Positions 48,808 through 60,348 of a DNA stretch of 64,000 nt are shown here, piece after piece. The notes beneath the pieces are model-generated. The model saw nothing but the letters and a program-made list of their open reading frames with translations, did not search any database and was not told the DNA's origin. Position numbers and translations under genes: made by a program. Source of the stretch: Citrobacter sp. On2M. Its GTDB lineage: Bacteria; Pseudomonadota; Gammaproteobacteria; Enterobacterales; Enterobacteriaceae. The stretch covers positions 992,001 through 1,056,000 of the forward strand of contig NZ_WPCV01000002.1 in the NCBI RefSeq assembly GCF_018035235.1, written 5' to 3'. The first letter of the stretch is position 1, and every line of letters begins with the position of its first letter.

Positions 48808-51290
48808 AACTCAGTCGTCGTAGCTTTATGAAAGCTAACGCCGTTGCGGCCGCTGCGGCGGCTGCCGGGTTAAGCGTGCCGGGCGTAGCCCGTGCGGTAG
48901 CCGGTCAGCAAGAGGCCATCAAATGGGATAAAGCCCCGTGCCGTTTTTGCGGGACGGGCTGTGGCGTATTGGTCGGGACGCAGCAAGGGCGTGTTGTGGC
49001 ATGCCAGGGCGACCCGGATGCGCCGGTTAACCGTGGGCTTAATTGTATCAAAGGTTACTTCTTGCCGAAAATCATGTACGGAAAAGACCGTTTAACGCAG
49101 CCGATGCTGCGCATGAAGGACGGGAAGTATCACAAAGAGGGCGAGTTCACCCCGATTAGCTGGGACCAGGCTTTTGACGTGATGGAAGAGAAATTCAAAA
49201 CGTCCATGAAAGAGAAAGGCCCGGAGTCTATCGGTATGTTCGGCTCTGGTCAGTGGACGATTTGGGAAGGTTATGCTGCGGCTAAATTGTTCAAAGCGGG
49301 TTTCCGTTCCAATAACATCGACCCGAACGCGCGTCACTGCATGGCGTCAGCGGTAGTCGGCTTTATGCGTACCTTCGGTATGGATGAGCCGATGGGCTGC
49401 TATGACGATATCGAGCATGCTGACGCTTTCGTCCTGTGGGGCGCGAATATGGCGGAAATGCATCCGATCCTGTGGTCGCGCATCACCAACCGTCGTTTGT
49501 CCGACCCTAACGTTAACGTCGCGGTTCTTTCCACCTTCCAGCACCGCAGCTTTGAGCTGGCGGACAACGGTATGGTCTTCACGCCGCAAACCGATCTGGT
49601 GATCCTCAACTACATCGCGAACTACATTATTCAAAACAATGCGATAAATCAGGATTTCTTTAGTAAGCACGTTAACGTGCGTAAAGGCGTAACGGATATC
49701 GGCTACGGTCTGCGTCCTACCCATCCGCTGGAAAAAGCGGCGAAAAATCCGGGTTCCGATGCCTCTGAACCGATGAGCTTTGAGGACTACAAAGCTTTCG
49801 TTGCCGAGTACACACTCGATAAAACCGCCGAAATGACCGGCGTCCCGAAAGATCAACTGGAACAGTTAGCTCAGCTGTATGCCGATCCGAAGAAAAAAGT
49901 CATCTCCTACTGGACGATGGGCTTTAACCAGCATACCCGCGGCGTGTGGGCCAACAACCTGGTCTACAACCTGCACCTGCTGACCGGCAAAATCTCCCAG
50001 CCAGGCTGTGGTCCGTTCTCGTTGACCGGCCAGCCTTCCGCCTGCGGTACTGCGCGTGAAGTCGGTACGTTCTCTCACCGTTTGCCTGCGGACATGGTGG
50101 TAACGAACGAAAAACACCGCGATATCTGCGAGAAGCACTGGAATATACCGGCGGGGACAATTCCGGCGAAAGTCGGCCTGCATGCCGTGGCGCAAGACCG
50201 TGCGCTGAAAGACGGCAAGCTCAATGTCTACTGGACGATGTGTACCAACAACATGCAGGCTGGTCCGAACATCAACGAAGAACGTATGCCGGGCTGGCGC
50301 GATCCGCGCAACTTCATCATTGTCTCCGATCCGTATCCGACGGTCAGCGCCCTGTCTGCTGACCTGATCCTGCCGACCGCAATGTGGGTAGAAAAAGAAG
50401 GCGCCTACGGTAACGCGGAACGCCGTACACAATTCTGGCGTCAGCAGATTAAAGCGCCGGGCGAATCGAAATCGGATCTGTGGCAACTGGTGCAGTTCTC
50501 TCGTCGCTTCAAAACAGAAGAAGTGTGGCCGGAAGAGCTGCTGGCGCAGAAACCGGAACTCCGCGGCAAAACGCTGTATGACGTTCTGTTTGCCACGCCT
50601 GCAGTGACGAAATTCCCGGTGGCTGAACTGGCTGACGATCAGCTCAACGATGAGTCCCGTGAGCTGGGCTTCTATCTGCAAAAAGGACTGTTCGAAGAGT
50701 ACGCATGGTTTGGTCGCGGTCATGGGCACGACCTTGCGCCATTTGACGATTATCACAAAGCGCGCGGCTTACGCTGGCCGGTCGTTGAGGGTAAAGAAAC
50801 CCAGTGGCGTTACAGCGAGGGCAACGACCCTTATGTAAAAGCGGGCGAAAGCTACAAGTTCTACGGTAAGCCGGACGGCAAAGCGGTCATCTTCGCGCTG
50901 CCGTTTGAACCTGCTGCTGAAGCGCCGGATAAAGAATACGACCTGTGGCTGTCTACCGGACGTGTGCTGGAACACTGGCATACCGGCAGCATGACACGCC
51001 GTGTGCCTGAACTGCACCGCGCTTTCCCGGAAGCCGTGCTGTTTATCCACCCGCTGGATGCAAAAGCGCGCGATCTGCGCCGTGGCGATAAAGTCAAAGT
51101 GGTTTCCCGTCGTGGCGAAGTGATTTCGATAGTTGAAACACGCGGTCGTAACCGTCCGCCGCAGGGGCTGGTGTACATGCCGTTCTTCGATGCCGCACAG
51201 CTGGTGAACAACCTGACGCTGGATGCGACAGATCCGCTCTCCAAAGAGACGGATTTCAAGAAGTGCGCCGTGAAACTGGCGAAGGTGTAA
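48804..51290 (+). CDS. napA: Periplasmic nitrate reductase catalytic subunit
   Basis: An 828-residue molybdopterin enzyme. The Tat signal is SRRSFMK (residues 4-10), with a likely cleavage near ARA. The [4Fe-4S] ligands are C46, C49, C53 and C81. Cys179 (NARHCMAS) is the expected Mo ligand. It reduces nitrate to nitrite with electrons from NapB. Same length as E. coli NapA and nearly identical in sequence. Overlaps napD; 6 bp before napG. Confidence 0.98.
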   Translation: MKLSRRSFMKANAVAAAAAAAGLSVPGVARAVAGQQEAIKWDKAPCRFCGTGCGVLVGTQQGRVVACQGDPDAPVNRGLNCIKGYFLPKIMYGKDRLTQPMLRMKDGKYHKEGEFTPISWDQAFDVMEEKFKTSMKEKGPESIGMFGSGQWTIWEGYAAAKLFKAGFRSNNIDPNARHCMASAVVGFMRTFGMDEPMGCYDDIEHADAFVLWGANMAEMHPILWSRITNRRLSDPNVNVAVLSTFQHRSFELADNGMVFTPQTDLVILNYIANYIIQNNAINQDFFSKHVNVRKGVTDIGYGLRPTHPLEKAAKNPGSDASEPMSFEDYKAFVAEYTLDKTAEMTGVPKDQLEQLAQLYADPKKKVISYWTMGFNQHTRGVWANNLVYNLHLLTGKISQPGCGPFSLTGQPSACGTAREVGTFSHRLPADMVVTNEKHRDICEKHWNIPAGTIPAKVGLHAVAQDRALKDGKLNVYWTMCTNNMQAGPNINEERMPGWRDPRNFIIVSDPYPTVSALSADLILPTAMWVEKEGAYGNAERRTQFWRQQIKAPGESKSDLWQLVQFSRRFKTEEVWPEELLAQKPELRGKTLYDVLFATPAVTKFPVAELADDQLNDESRELGFYLQKGLFEEYAWFGRGHGHDLAPFDDYHKARGLRWPVVEGKETQWRYSEGNDPYVKAGESYKFYGKPDGKAVIFALPFEPAAEAPDKEYDLWLSTGRVLEHWHTGSMTRRVPELHRAFPEAVLFIHPLDAKARDLRRGDKVKVVSRRGEVISIVETRGRNRPPQGLVYMPFFDAAQLVNNLTLDATDPLSKETDFKKCAVKLAKV

Positions 51291-51296
51291 CGCGTT

Positions 51297-51992
51297 ATGT
51301 CCCGGTCAGCTAAACCCCAAAATGGCCGCCGCCGCTTTCTGCGCGATATGGTTCGTGCTGCGGGTGGGCTGGCCGTCGTTGGCGTGGCGCTGGGGTTGCA
51401 ACAGCAAACCGCACGAGCAACCGGCGTGCGGTTGCGCCCGCCCGGCGCACTGAGCGAGGAGGCGTTCGCCAGCGCCTGCGTGCGCTGCGGACAGTGCGTT
51501 CAGGCCTGCCCGTATGACACGTTGAAGTTGGCGACGCTGGCCTCCGGGCTGGCAGCGGGTACGCCGTATTTTGTCGCTCGTGAGATTCCCTGCGAAATGT
51601 GTGAGGACATTCCGTGCGCCAAAGTCTGCCCCAGCGGCGCATTGGACAGGGAAATTGCATCCATAGACGATTCACGTATGGGGCTGGCAGTTCTGCTGGA
51701 TCACGAAAACTGCCTCAACTATCAGGGGTTACGCTGTGACGTTTGTTATCGCGAGTGCCCGAAAATTGATGAGGCTATCACCCTTGAGCTGGACCGCAAC
51801 ATGCGTACCGGCAAGCACGCGCGGTTTATTCCTACCGTGCACAGCGATGCCTGTACCGGCTGCGGGAAATGCGAAAAAGTCTGCGTACTGGAGCAGCCTG
51901 CAATAAAAGTGTTGCCGCTGTCGCTGGCGAAAGGGGAGTTAGGACACCATTACCGCTTCGGTTGGCTGGAGGGGAACAATGGCAAATCGTAA
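51297..51992 (+). CDS. napG: Ferredoxin-type quinol-oxidation protein NapG
   Basis: A 231-residue periplasmic iron-sulfur protein with a Tat signal ([10 protein letters not shown] near residues 10-19) and four cysteine clusters for [4Fe-4S] centres, including [30 protein letters not shown] and [12 protein letters not shown]. With NapH it carries electrons from ubiquinol or menaquinol toward NapC, NapB and NapA. It overlaps napH by 14 bp. Confidence 0.95.
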   Translation: MSRSAKPQNGRRRFLRDMVRAAGGLAVVGVALGLQQQTARATGVRLRPPGALSEEAFASACVRCGQCVQACPYDTLKLATLASGLAAGTPYFVAREIPCEMCEDIPCAKVCPSGALDREIASIDDSRMGLAVLLDHENCLNYQGLRCDVCYRECPKIDEAITLELDRNMRTGKHARFIPTVHSDACTGCGKCEKVCVLEQPAIKVLPLSLAKGELGHHYRFGWLEGNNGKS

Positions 51993-52842
51993 ACGTGATG
52001 CCGGGCGTGAAGCGCAGGCGAAAAAAGGATGGTGGATGAGCCACCGCTGGCTGGTGCTGCGTCGTCTGAGCCAGTTTTTGATCCTGGCGATGTTCCTCAG
52101 CGGCCCGTGGCTTGGCGTGTGGATCCTGCATGGCAATTACAGTAGCAGCCTGTTGCTGGATTCCATTCCGTTCACCGACCCACTGATCACCCTGCAAAGC
52201 CTGGCCAGCGGACATCTGCCGGCGACGGTGGCGTTAACGGGCGCCATCATCATCACGGTGCTGTATGCCCTGGCGGGTAAGCGACTGTTTTGCAGTTGGG
52301 TTTGCCCAATGAACCCGGTTACCGATTTAGCCAGTTGGCTGCGCAGAAGGTTTGACCTGAATCAGTCCGCGACCCTACCGCGCCATATACGGTACGTCCT
52401 GCTGGTGGTCATTCTGGTCGGTTCAGCGCTGACTGGTACGCTGCTGTGGGAGTGGATAAACCCGGTTTCTCTGCTGGGACGCAGCCTGGTAATGGGATTC
52501 GGTAGCGGAGCGTTGCTGATCCTCGCGCTGTTTTTATTTGATTTACTGGTCGTTGAACACGGCTGGTGCGGGCATCTCTGCCCACTGGGTGCGCTGTATA
52601 GCGTAGTGGGAAGTAAAGGTGCATTAACCGTCTCAGCAAAAGAACGTAACAGATGTAACCGCTGTATGGATTGTTTTCATGTTTGCCCGGAACCGCATGT
52701 GCTACGTGCGCCGGTGCTGGATGAGCAAAGTCCGGTGCAGGTAACCAGTCGCGATTGCATGGCCTGCGGTCGCTGTGTGGATGTCTGTTCTGAGGATGTT
52801 TTTACAATAACAACACGATGGAGTTCGGGAGCGAAATCATGA
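51979..52842 (+). CDS. napH: Membrane ferredoxin NapH
   Basis: A 287-residue inner membrane protein with four membrane segments, the CSWVCPMNP and [12 protein letters not shown] motifs in the membrane region, and two C-terminal [4Fe-4S] motifs ([14 protein letters not shown] and [14 protein letters not shown]). It forms a quinol dehydrogenase with NapG. Its end overlaps the napB start by 4 bp. Confidence 0.95.
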   Translation: MANRKRDAGREAQAKKGWWMSHRWLVLRRLSQFLILAMFLSGPWLGVWILHGNYSSSLLLDSIPFTDPLITLQSLASGHLPATVALTGAIIITVLYALAGKRLFCSWVCPMNPVTDLASWLRRRFDLNQSATLPRHIRYVLLVVILVGSALTGTLLWEWINPVSLLGRSLVMGFGSGALLILALFLFDLLVVEHGWCGHLCPLGALYSVVGSKGALTVSAKERNRCNRCMDCFHVCPEPHVLRAPVLDEQSPVQVTSRDCMACGRCVDVCSEDVFTITTRWSSGAKS

Positions 52843-53288
52843 AAAGCCATGACCTGATTAAAGCGCTGAGTCAATGGATGGCCGCGCTGGCCTTGCTAGT
52901 CAGTGGGGCAGTTTGGGCTGCAAATGGAGTGGATCTGAGCCAGTCACCGGAAGTCTCAGGAACGCAGGAAGGGGCGATTCGCATGCCGAAAGAGCAAGTG
53001 CGTATGCCGCTGAACTATGTGAATCAGCCGCCGATGATTCCGCACAGCGTTGAAGGATATCAGGTGACGACTAACACTAACCGCTGCCTGCAATGCCACG
53101 GTGTGGAAAGCTATCGCACCACCGGTGCGCTGCGCGTCAGTCCTACGCACTTTATGGATAGCGACGGCAAGGTATTGGCTGAAGTCGCGCCGCGTCGTTA
53201 TTTCTGTCTGCAATGTCACGTTCCGCAGGCTGACGCTGCGCCGATTGTTGAAAATACCTTCACCCCCTCGAAAGGTTACGGGAAATAA
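52839..53288 (+). CDS. napB: Diheme cytochrome c subunit NapB
   Basis: A 149-residue periplasmic electron-transfer subunit of nitrate reductase with a Sec signal (ending VWAANG, about residue 27). Two heme motifs are C83-L-Q-C86-H87 and C123-L-Q-C126-H127. The ATG at 52839 gives [10 protein letters not shown] as in E. coli. Hemes are attached by the Ccm system encoded just downstream. Confidence 0.96.
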   Translation: MKSHDLIKALSQWMAALALLVSGAVWAANGVDLSQSPEVSGTQEGAIRMPKEQVRMPLNYVNQPPMIPHSVEGYQVTTNTNRCLQCHGVESYRTTGALRVSPTHFMDSDGKVLAEVAPRRYFCLQCHVPQADAAPIVENTFTPSKGYGK

Positions 53289-53297
53289 GAGGTCATT

Positions 53298-53900
53298 ATG
53301 GAAAATTCTAACCGTAAACCAGGCTGGATTAAGCGCGTCTGGCAATGGTGGCGTCGCCCCAGCCGTCTGGCGCTCGGCACGCTGTTGTTAATCGGCTTTG
53401 TGGGCGGCATTATTTTCTGGGGCGGCTTTAATACCGGTATGGAAAAGGCCAATACAGAAGAGTTCTGCATTAGCTGTCACGAAATGCGCAATACGGTGTA
53501 CCAGGAATACATGGAAACCGTACACTACAACAACCGTAGTGGTGTGCGAGCGACTTGCCCTGATTGCCATGTCCCACACGAGTGGGGTCCAAAAATGATC
53601 CGTAAGATCAAGGCCAGTAAAGAGCTGTACGCGAAAGCACTGGGGTTAATAGATACACCGCAGAAATTTGAAGATCATCGTTTAACGATGGCGCAAAATG
53701 AGTGGCGGCGTATGAAAGATAACAATTCGCAAGAGTGTCGAAACTGTCACAACTTCGAGTTTATGGATTTAACCGCCCAGAAAGGCGTAGCGGCCAAAAT
53801 GCACGACCAGGCCGTGAAAGACGGGCAAACCTGTATTGACTGCCATAAAGGGATAGCGCACAAACTGCCTGATATGCGCGAAGTCAAACCGGGCTTTTAA
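53298..53900 (+). CDS. napC: Tetraheme cytochrome c NapC
   Basis: A 200-residue NapC/NirT-family cytochrome anchored by one N-terminal membrane segment (about 27-50). The four heme motifs are CISCH, CPDCH, CRNCH and CIDCH. It takes electrons from menaquinol and passes them to NapB. Last nap gene; ccmA follows after 20 bp, so nap and ccm are probably cotranscribed in part, as in E. coli. Confidence 0.96.
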   Translation: MENSNRKPGWIKRVWQWWRRPSRLALGTLLLIGFVGGIIFWGGFNTGMEKANTEEFCISCHEMRNTVYQEYMETVHYNNRSGVRATCPDCHVPHEWGPKMIRKIKASKELYAKALGLIDTPQKFEDHRLTMAQNEWRRMKDNNSQECRNCHNFEFMDLTAQKGVAAKMHDQAVKDGQTCIDCHKGIAHKLPDMREVKPGF

Positions 53901-53920
53901 CAGGATGTAGATAACCAGGT

Positions 53921-54541
53921 ATGCTTGAAGCCAGAGAATTACTTTGCGAGCGGGATGACAGAATACTTTTCAGTGAGTTGTCATTTCGCGTCAACGCAGG
54001 GGAATGGGTACAAATTACCGGCAGCAACGGCGCAGGGAAAACCACTCTTCTGCGGTTGCTTACCGGGCTGGCGCGTCCCGATGCAGGGGAGGTTTGCTGG
54101 CAAGAGCAACCGCTGCATCATGTGCGGGATAGCTACCACCAACAATTGTTGTGGATCGGACATCAGCCGGGGATAAAAACCCGGCTTTCGGCGTTGGAGA
54201 ACCTGCGTTTCTTCCACCACGACGGCGACATCGCACAGTGTCTGGCGGCGCTGGCGCAGGCGGGGCTTGCCGGATATGAAGATATTCCGGTGAACCAACT
54301 CTCCGCCGGACAACAGCGGCGCGTGGCGCTGGCCCGTTTGTGGCTGACTCGCGCCCGGTTGTGGATCCTCGATGAGCCCTTTACCGCCATTGATGTGAAC
54401 GGCGTTGAGCGACTGACTCAGCGTATGGCGCAGCATACGGAGCAGGGGGGTATTGTTATTCTCACTACCCACCAACCGCTCAATGTCGAAACCGATAAAG
54501 TGCGACGTATTGCGCTGACCAGCGAGAGGACAACGCAATGA
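53921..54541 (+). CDS. ccmA: Heme exporter ATPase CcmA
   Basis: A 206-residue ABC ATPase with Walker [10 protein letters not shown] (34-42), signature LSAGQQRR and Walker B LWILDEP. With CcmB, CcmC and CcmD it releases holo-CcmE from the CcmC-heme complex at the inner membrane. First of the ccm genes; the end overlaps ccmB by 4 bp. Confidence 0.96.
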   Translation: MLEARELLCERDDRILFSELSFRVNAGEWVQITGSNGAGKTTLLRLLTGLARPDAGEVCWQEQPLHHVRDSYHQQLLWIGHQPGIKTRLSALENLRFFHHDGDIAQCLAALAQAGLAGYEDIPVNQLSAGQQRRVALARLWLTRARLWILDEPFTAIDVNGVERLTQRMAQHTEQGGIVILTTHQPLNVETDKVRRIALTSERTTQ

Positions 54542-55197
54542 TGTGGCGAATCTTCCGTTTAGAACTGCAAGTTGCGTTTCGTCATAGTGCGGAAATCGCC
54601 AATCCTTTATGGTTCTTCCTGATTGTTATCACGTTGTTCCCTTTGAGCATCGGTCCGGAGCCGCAACTGCTGGCGCGTATTGCACCGGGCATCATCTGGG
54701 TTGCGGCACTGCTGGCGTCGTTGCTGGCGCTGGAACGGTTGTTTCGTGATGACTTACAGGATGGCAGCCTTGAGCAACTGATGTTGCTGCCGCTGCCACT
54801 GCCGGCAGTAGTTCTGGCGAAGGTGATGGCGCACTGGGTTGTGACCGGTTTGCCTTTGCTCATCCTCTCGCCGTTAGTCGCTCTGCTGCTGGGCATGGAT
54901 ATGTACGGCTGGAAAATTATGGCGTTGACCTTATTACTTGGGACGCCAACGCTGGGCTTTCTCGGCGCACCGGGCGTGGGGTTGACGGTAGGTTTAAAGC
55001 GCGGCGGTGTGTTGTTGAGCGTGCTGGTTCTCCCGCTCACCATCCCCTTACTGATTTTTGCGACCGCCGCGATGGATGCGGCTTCCATGCACTTACCGGT
55101 TGAAGGGTACATGGCGATTTTGGGCGCGTTGCTGGTAGGCAGCGCCACGCTAAGCCCGTTTGCCACGGCTGCGGCGTTACGGATAAGCGTGCAATAG
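54538..55197 (+). CDS. ccmB: Heme exporter membrane protein CcmB
   Basis: A 219-residue integral membrane protein with six hydrophobic segments, matching E. coli CcmB (220). It is the membrane partner of CcmA. The conserved segment [21 protein letters not shown] (about 61-80) and the run [19 protein letters not shown] are intact. A 75-bp gap containing a worn GC-rich stretch separates it from ccmC. Confidence 0.95.
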   Translation: MMWRIFRLELQVAFRHSAEIANPLWFFLIVITLFPLSIGPEPQLLARIAPGIIWVAALLASLLALERLFRDDLQDGSLEQLMLLPLPLPAVVLAKVMAHWVVTGLPLLILSPLVALLLGMDMYGWKIMALTLLLGTPTLGFLGAPGVGLTVGLKRGGVLLSVLVLPLTIPLLIFATAAMDAASMHLPVEGYMAILGALLVGSATLSPFATAAALRISVQ

Positions 55198-55272
55198 CGC
55201 AGATTAGATGTGCAGGCCGGGCAAGACGCTCAGGCAAAACGGATATTAATTATGGAGTCTGGTGACTGAACT

Positions 55273-56010
55273 ATGTGGAAAACACTTCATCAATTGGCGA
55301 TGCCCCCTCGGCTCTATCAGATCTGTGGCTGGTTTATTCCGTGGCTGGCGATTGCCAGCGCGGTGGTACTGATTACAGGCTTGATCTGGGGCTTTGGTTT
55401 CGCGCCTGCAGATTATCAGCAGGGGCAGAGCTATCGCATTATTTATCTGCACGTTCCGGCGGCAATATGGTCGATGGGAATTTACGCATCAATGGCTGTT
55501 GCCGCGTTTGTCGGCCTGGTCTGGCAGATGAAAATGGCCAATCTGGCGTTGGCTGCGATGGCGCCCATTGGTGCAGTGTTCACCTTTATTGCGCTGGTGA
55601 CGGGTTCCGCATGGGGCAAACCGATGTGGGGAACCTGGTGGGTTTGGGATGCCCGACTCACCTCTGAACTGGTACTGCTGTTTCTCTACGTTGGCGCCAT
55701 TGCGCTGTGGCATGCGTTTGATGACCGCCGCCTGGCGGGGCGTGCTGCCGGCATTCTGGTGCTGATTGGCGTGGTCAACTTACCGATAATTCACTACTCG
55801 GTTGAGTGGTGGAATACGCTGCATCAGGGGTCAACCCGCATGCAGCAGAGCATCGATCCGGCAATGCGCGCGCCGCTGCGTCTGGCTATCGTCGGCTACC
55901 TGTTACTGTTTGTCACGCTGGCGCTGATGCGCATGCGTAACCTGATTTTGATGATGGAAAAACGCCGCCCCTGGGTGAGCGAACTGATCTTAAAAAGAGG
56001 CCGCCAATGA
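55273..56010 (+). CDS. ccmC: Heme lyase/transfer protein CcmC
   Basis: A 245-residue heme-handling protein of six membrane segments with the tryptophan-rich WWVWDARLTSE motif (about 119-129) and flanking histidines (YLHVPAAIW near 58-66, IIHYSVEWW near 170) that hold heme for transfer to CcmE. Same length as in E. coli. Overlaps ccmD by 4 bp. Confidence 0.96.
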   Translation: MWKTLHQLAMPPRLYQICGWFIPWLAIASAVVLITGLIWGFGFAPADYQQGQSYRIIYLHVPAAIWSMGIYASMAVAAFVGLVWQMKMANLALAAMAPIGAVFTFIALVTGSAWGKPMWGTWWVWDARLTSELVLLFLYVGAIALWHAFDDRRLAGRAAGILVLIGVVNLPIIHYSVEWWNTLHQGSTRMQQSIDPAMRAPLRLAIVGYLLLFVTLALMRMRNLILMMEKRRPWVSELILKRGRQ

Positions 56011-56219
56011 CCCCTGCATTTGCATCATGGAGTGATTTTTTCGCGATGGGCGGTTACGCCTTGTATGTCTGGCTGGCTGTCGCCATGACCCTTATTCCTC
56101 TGGTGGCGCTGGTGCTGCATTCTGCATTACAGCATCGCGCAATCTTACGCGGTGTGGCGCAGCAGCGGGCGAGAGAAGCGCGTATGCGTGCGGCGCAAGT
56201 GCAACGGGAGGCGGCGTGA
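56007..56219 (+). CDS. ccmD: CcmD, small membrane subunit of the heme exporter
   Basis: A 70-residue protein with one membrane segment (about 18-38) followed by a basic cytoplasmic tail rich in Arg, Ala and Gln. It stabilises CcmC-CcmE contact and holo-CcmE release. Overlaps ccmC and ccmE by 4 bp each. Confidence 0.93.
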   Translation: MTPAFASWSDFFAMGGYALYVWLAVAMTLIPLVALVLHSALQHRAILRGVAQQRAREARMRAAQVQREAA

Positions 56220-56695
56220 ATATTCGACGTAAAAATCGGCTATGGATAGCCTGTGCGGTGCTTGCTGGTCTGGCTTTGACCATTTCGCTGGTGCTCTATG
56301 CGCTGCGTTCCAATATCGATCTGTTCTATACGCCGGGAGAGATACTCTACGGTAAGCGTGAAACCCAGCAGATGCCTGAAGTCGGTCAGCGCCTGCGCGT
56401 GGGCGGTATGGTTATGCCCGGCAGCGTAAAGCGCGATCCGCAGTCATTGAAAGTGAATTTCAGCATCTATGACGCCGAAGGTGTGGTGGATGTAACCTAT
56501 GAAGGTATTCTGCCGGACCTGTTCCGTGAAGGGCAGGGCGTCGTCGTTCAGGGCGAGCTGGACGGGGGAAATCATGTGCAGGCCAAAGAGGTTCTGGCCA
56601 AACATGATGAAAACTACACCCCGCCGGAAGTCGAAAAAGCGATGCAGGAAAACCATCGTCGTCCGGAAAGTGTCTATAAGGATAAAACGTCATGA
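56216..56695 (+). CDS. ccmE: Heme chaperone CcmE
   Basis: A 159-residue OB-fold protein with one N-terminal membrane anchor (about 9-29). The heme-binding His130 lies in LAKHDENY, with the following conserved tyrosine Y134. The start codon is GTG. It carries heme covalently from CcmC to CcmF/H. Overlaps both neighbours by 4 bp. Confidence 0.96.
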   Translation: MNIRRKNRLWIACAVLAGLALTISLVLYALRSNIDLFYTPGEILYGKRETQQMPEVGQRLRVGGMVMPGSVKRDPQSLKVNFSIYDAEGVVDVTYEGILPDLFREGQGVVVQGELDGGNHVQAKEVLAKHDENYTPPEVEKAMQENHRRPESVYKDKTS

Positions 56696-58647
56696 TGCCT
56701 GAAATTGGCAACGCGCTGTTATGCCTTGCACTTGGCGTTGCATTACTGCTGTCGGTCTATCCGCTTTGGGGCGTAGCGCGCGGCGATGTACGGATGATGG
56801 CTTCCGCGCGGCCCTTTGCCTGGGTGTTATTTATCTGTGTGATGGGGGCGTTCCTGATTCTGGTCAACGCCTTCGTGGTTAATGACTTTACCGTCACCTA
56901 CGTCGCAAGCAACTCCAATACCCAGCTTCCGGTCTGGTATCGGGTGGCGGCGACGTGGGGCGCGCATGAGGGCTCGCTGCTGCTGTGGGTGCTGCTGATG
57001 AGTGGCTGGACGTTCGCCGTCGCGGCGTTCAGCCAGCGCATGCCGCTGGATATCGTCGCCCGCGTGTTGGCGGTGATGGGGATGGTCAGCGTCGGCTTCC
57101 TGTTGTTTATCCTGTTTACCTCCAACCCGTTTGCCCGCACGCTGCCTAACTTTCCTATTGAAGGGCGCGATCTGAACCCGCTGTTGCAGGATCCGGGGCT
57201 TATTTTCCACCCGCCGTTGCTGTACATGGGGTATGTCGGTTTCTCCGTGGCATTTGCTTTTGCCATTGCCGCGTTGATGAGTGGACGACTGGACAGCACC
57301 TTCGCCCGTTTTTCGCGTCCGTGGACGCTGGCGGCGTGGGTCTTTTTGACGCTGGGCATTGTGCTCGGTTCTGCCTGGGCCTATTACGAGCTGGGTTGGG
57401 GCGGCTGGTGGTTCTGGGATCCGGTCGAAAACGCCTCGTTTATGCCATGGCTGGTGGGAACGGCGCTGATGCACTCGTTGTCGGTGACAGAACAGCGCGC
57501 CAGCTTTAAAGCATGGACGCTGCTGCTGTCAATCTGCGCCTTCTCGCTTTGCCTGTTAGGAACTTTCCTTGTGCGCTCTGGCGTGTTGGTGTCGGTTCAT
57601 GCCTTCGCTTCCGATCCGTCGCGCGGTATGTTCATTCTGGCCTTCATGGTGCTGGTGATTGGTGGCTCCCTGCTGCTGTTTGCCGTGCGCGGTCACAAGG
57701 TTCGCTCGCGGGTTAATAACGCACTGTGGTCACGTGAATCGCTGCTGCTGGGGAATAACGTTCTGCTGATTGCCGCCATGCTGGTGGTGCTACTGGGCAC
57801 ATTGCTGCCGCTGGTGCACAAACAGCTTGGGTTGGGCAGTATTTCGATTGGCGAGCCGTTCTTCAACACAATGTTCACCTGGCTAATGGCGCCGTTCGCG
57901 CTGTTGCTGGGGATTGGACCATTAGTGCGCTGGGGGCGTGACCGACCGCGTAAGCTGAAAACACTATTGCTTGTCGCGTTTGTCACCACGCTTGTCCTGT
58001 CGCTGCTGTTGCCGTGGCTGTTTGAGGATCGCATTGCGGCGATGACCGTCGTGGGCCTGGCGATGGCGTGCTGGATTTTTGTACTGGCGATGGCCGAAGC
58101 GTTCCTGCGTATTTCCCGCGGAACGAAGTTAACACCAAGCTATTGGGGCATGGTGTTGGGTCACGTAGGGTTGGCGATCACCATTGTCGGTATTGCCTTT
58201 AGCCAGAACTACAGCGTTGAACGTGATGTGCGTATGAAGGCGGGTGATAGCGTCAGTATCCATAACTATCAGTTTACGTTCCGCGAAGTGAGAGATATTA
58301 CCGGACCAAACTACCGGGGGGGCGTTGCCATTATTGGCGTCACTCGTGATGGTAAACCGGAAGCCACGCTGCATGCGGAAAAACGCTTCTATAACAGCAC
58401 CAGTTCGATGATGACTGAAGCGGCAATTGACGGCGGATTCACACGTGACCTTTACGCTGCGTTGGGCGAAGAACTGGATAACGGCGCCTGGGCTGTACGT
58501 CTGTATTATAAACCGTTTATTCGCTGGATTTGGGCCGGAGGATTGCTGATGGCGCTGGGTGGGTTGTTCTGCCTGTTTGATCCACGCTATCGCCAGCGCA
58601 CGCGTCCTCGCGCTGCGGTGCAAAAAAATGCGTCGGAGGCTGTATGA
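56692..58647 (+). CDS. ccmF: Cytochrome c heme lyase subunit CcmF
   Basis: A 651-residue polytopic membrane protein with the tryptophan-rich heme motif [17 protein letters not shown] (about 237-253) and conserved periplasmic histidine segments ([23 protein letters not shown]). It joins heme from CcmE to apocytochrome with CcmH and CcmG. About four residues longer than E. coli CcmF. Overlaps ccmE and ccmG by 4 bp. Confidence 0.96.
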   Translation: MMPEIGNALLCLALGVALLLSVYPLWGVARGDVRMMASARPFAWVLFICVMGAFLILVNAFVVNDFTVTYVASNSNTQLPVWYRVAATWGAHEGSLLLWVLLMSGWTFAVAAFSQRMPLDIVARVLAVMGMVSVGFLLFILFTSNPFARTLPNFPIEGRDLNPLLQDPGLIFHPPLLYMGYVGFSVAFAFAIAALMSGRLDSTFARFSRPWTLAAWVFLTLGIVLGSAWAYYELGWGGWWFWDPVENASFMPWLVGTALMHSLSVTEQRASFKAWTLLLSICAFSLCLLGTFLVRSGVLVSVHAFASDPSRGMFILAFMVLVIGGSLLLFAVRGHKVRSRVNNALWSRESLLLGNNVLLIAAMLVVLLGTLLPLVHKQLGLGSISIGEPFFNTMFTWLMAPFALLLGIGPLVRWGRDRPRKLKTLLLVAFVTTLVLSLLLPWLFEDRIAAMTVVGLAMACWIFVLAMAEAFLRISRGTKLTPSYWGMVLGHVGLAITIVGIAFSQNYSVERDVRMKAGDSVSIHNYQFTFREVRDITGPNYRGGVAIIGVTRDGKPEATLHAEKRFYNSTSSMMTEAAIDGGFTRDLYAALGEELDNGAWAVRLYYKPFIRWIWAGGLLMALGGLFCLFDPRYRQRTRPRAAVQKNASEAV

Positions 58648-59201
58648 AGCGCAACGCACTGTTAATCCCGTTTATTATTTTTCTCATTATTGCTGCGGCG
58701 CTGCTGTGGCAGTTAGCGCGCAACGCGCAAGGCGACGACCCCACGAATCTGGAATCGGCGCTGATTGGCAAACCGGTTCCAACATTCCGCCTCGAATCGC
58801 TGGAAAATCCGGGTCAGCATTATCAGGCCGATGTGCTGACGCAGGGTAAACCGGTATTGCTGAACGTCTGGGCGACCTGGTGTCCGACCTGTCGCGCAGA
58901 GCATCAGTATCTGAATCAGCTGTCTGCGCAGGGCGTGCGGGTGGTGGGTCTGAACTATAAAGACGATCGCCAGAAAGCTATTGTCTGGCTGAAAGAGCTG
59001 GGCAATCCATATGCGCTGAGCCTGTTTGACGGCGATGGGATGCTTGGCCTGGATCTTGGTGTGTACGGCGCGCCGGAGACGTTTCTGATCGACGGGAAAG
59101 GCATTATTCGCTACCGCCATGCTGGTGATTTAAACGCCAGGGTATGGGAACGCGAGCTCAAACCGTTGTGGGATAAGTACAGTAAGGAGGCTGCGCAATG
59201 A
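58644..59201 (+). CDS. dsbE: Thiol:disulfide interchange protein CcmG (DsbE)
   Basis: A 185-residue membrane-anchored thioredoxin-fold protein. The active site is C80-P-T-C83 in NVWATWCPTCRAEH, and the family-specific GAPETFLIDG with the cis-proline is near residue 144. It keeps apocytochrome CxxCH thiols reduced, with electrons from DsbD. Same length as in E. coli. Confidence 0.96.
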   Translation: MKRNALLIPFIIFLIIAAALLWQLARNAQGDDPTNLESALIGKPVPTFRLESLENPGQHYQADVLTQGKPVLLNVWATWCPTCRAEHQYLNQLSAQGVRVVGLNYKDDRQKAIVWLKELGNPYALSLFDGDGMLGLDLGVYGAPETFLIDGKGIIRYRHAGDLNARVWERELKPLWDKYSKEAAQ

Positions 59202-60247
59202 GAGTTTTACTGGGCCTGCTAATGCTGGTTATCTCGGGATCCGCTCTGGCGACTATTGACGTGATGCAGTTTAAGGACGAAGCGCAGGAGCAGCAGTTCC
59301 GCCAGCTTACCGAACAACTGCGTTGTCCTAAATGTCAGAACAACAGCATTGCTGATTCTAACTCAATGATTGCCACTGACCTGCGCCAGAAAGTGTACGA
59401 ACTGATGCAGGAAGGAAAAAGCCAGAAAGAAATTGTTGATTACATGGTGGCGCGTTACGGCAACTTCGTCACTTACGATCCGCCATTGACGCCGCTTACC
59501 GTGCTGCTGTGGGTAATGCCGGTGGTAGCCATTGGTCTGGGAGGCTGGATTATTTTCGCTCGTACCCGCCGACGCGTTCGGGTGAAACAGGAGGCGTTTC
59601 CTGACGACGTTATCCCGGATGGCAAGCGCGGTGGATTCGGGTTGTTTGTGCCTGGCATCGTGGTGGCGCTGGGGGTTGGCGCAGTGAGCTATTACGAAAC
59701 CGGCAACTACAAGCAGGTTCAGGTCTGGCAACAGGCCACCGCTCAGGCTCCGGCGCTGCTGGAGCGGGCGTTGGATCCAAAAGCTGATCCGCTCAATGAA
59801 GAAGATATGACACGTCTGGCGCTGGGTCTGCGCACTCGCTTACAAGCCGATCCTGCCAACGTTGAAGGTTGGATCATGCTTGGGCGCATTGGCATGGTAC
59901 TTGGTAACGCCAGTACGGCCACTGAAGCCTATGCCAATGCTTATCGACTGGATCCGAAAAACAGCGATGCTGCGCTGGGCTATGCGGAAGCGCTGACCCG
60001 TTCTTCCGATCCTGACGATAACCGTCGGGGAGGGGAGCTGCTACGCCAGTTGGTACGCGGCGAACATGCCAACGTGCGGGTTCTCAGCATGTACGCGTTT
60101 AACGCTTTTGAACAGCAGCGCTTTGGCGAGGCGGTTGCGGCGTGGGAGATGATGCTGAAATTATTACCCGCCAACGATACTCGTCGGGCGGTGATAGAAC
60201 GCAGCATTAAGCAGGCGATGGAACAGCTAACGCCGCAGGAGAAGTAA
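59198..60247 (+). CDS. ccmH: Cytochrome c maturation protein CcmH with TPR domain
   Basis: A 349-residue fusion of the thiol-reducing CcmH/CcmL domain (signal peptide 1-18; active site C43-P-K-C46 in RCPKCQNNS) and the CcmI-like part: two membrane segments (near 102-120 and 147-165) followed by TPR repeats that bind apocytochrome. The same fusion is found in E. coli. Last ccm gene, followed by REP palindromes. Confidence 0.95.
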   Translation: MRVLLGLLMLVISGSALATIDVMQFKDEAQEQQFRQLTEQLRCPKCQNNSIADSNSMIATDLRQKVYELMQEGKSQKEIVDYMVARYGNFVTYDPPLTPLTVLLWVMPVVAIGLGGWIIFARTRRRVRVKQEAFPDDVIPDGKRGGFGLFVPGIVVALGVGAVSYYETGNYKQVQVWQQATAQAPALLERALDPKADPLNEEDMTRLALGLRTRLQADPANVEGWIMLGRIGMVLGNASTATEAYANAYRLDPKNSDAALGYAEALTRSSDPDDNRRGGELLRQLVRGEHANVRVLSMYAFNAFEQQRFGEAVAAWEMMLKLLPANDTRRAVIERSIKQAMEQLTPQEK

Positions 60248-60257
60248 GATTGGAAGA

Positions 60258-60340
60258 TGCCGGATGGCGACGCAAAGCGTCTTATCCGGCCTACTAATGC
60301 ACGTGACTTGTAGGCCCGATAAGCGTAGCGCCATCGGGCA
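60258..60340. repeat. Two inverted REP units between ccmH and narP
   Basis: TGCCGGATGGCGACG...TTATCCGGCCTAC (60258-60294) and TAGGCCCGATAAGCG...GCCATCGGGCA (60311-60340) face each other between the convergent stop codons of ccmH and narP, forming a BIME. Confidence 0.85.
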
Positions 60341-60348
60341 ATATCTGA

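Noticed and set aside
49866..50756. Open frame of 296 codons antisense to napA
   Set aside because: Shadow of napA codon usage, with no supporting start or family match.
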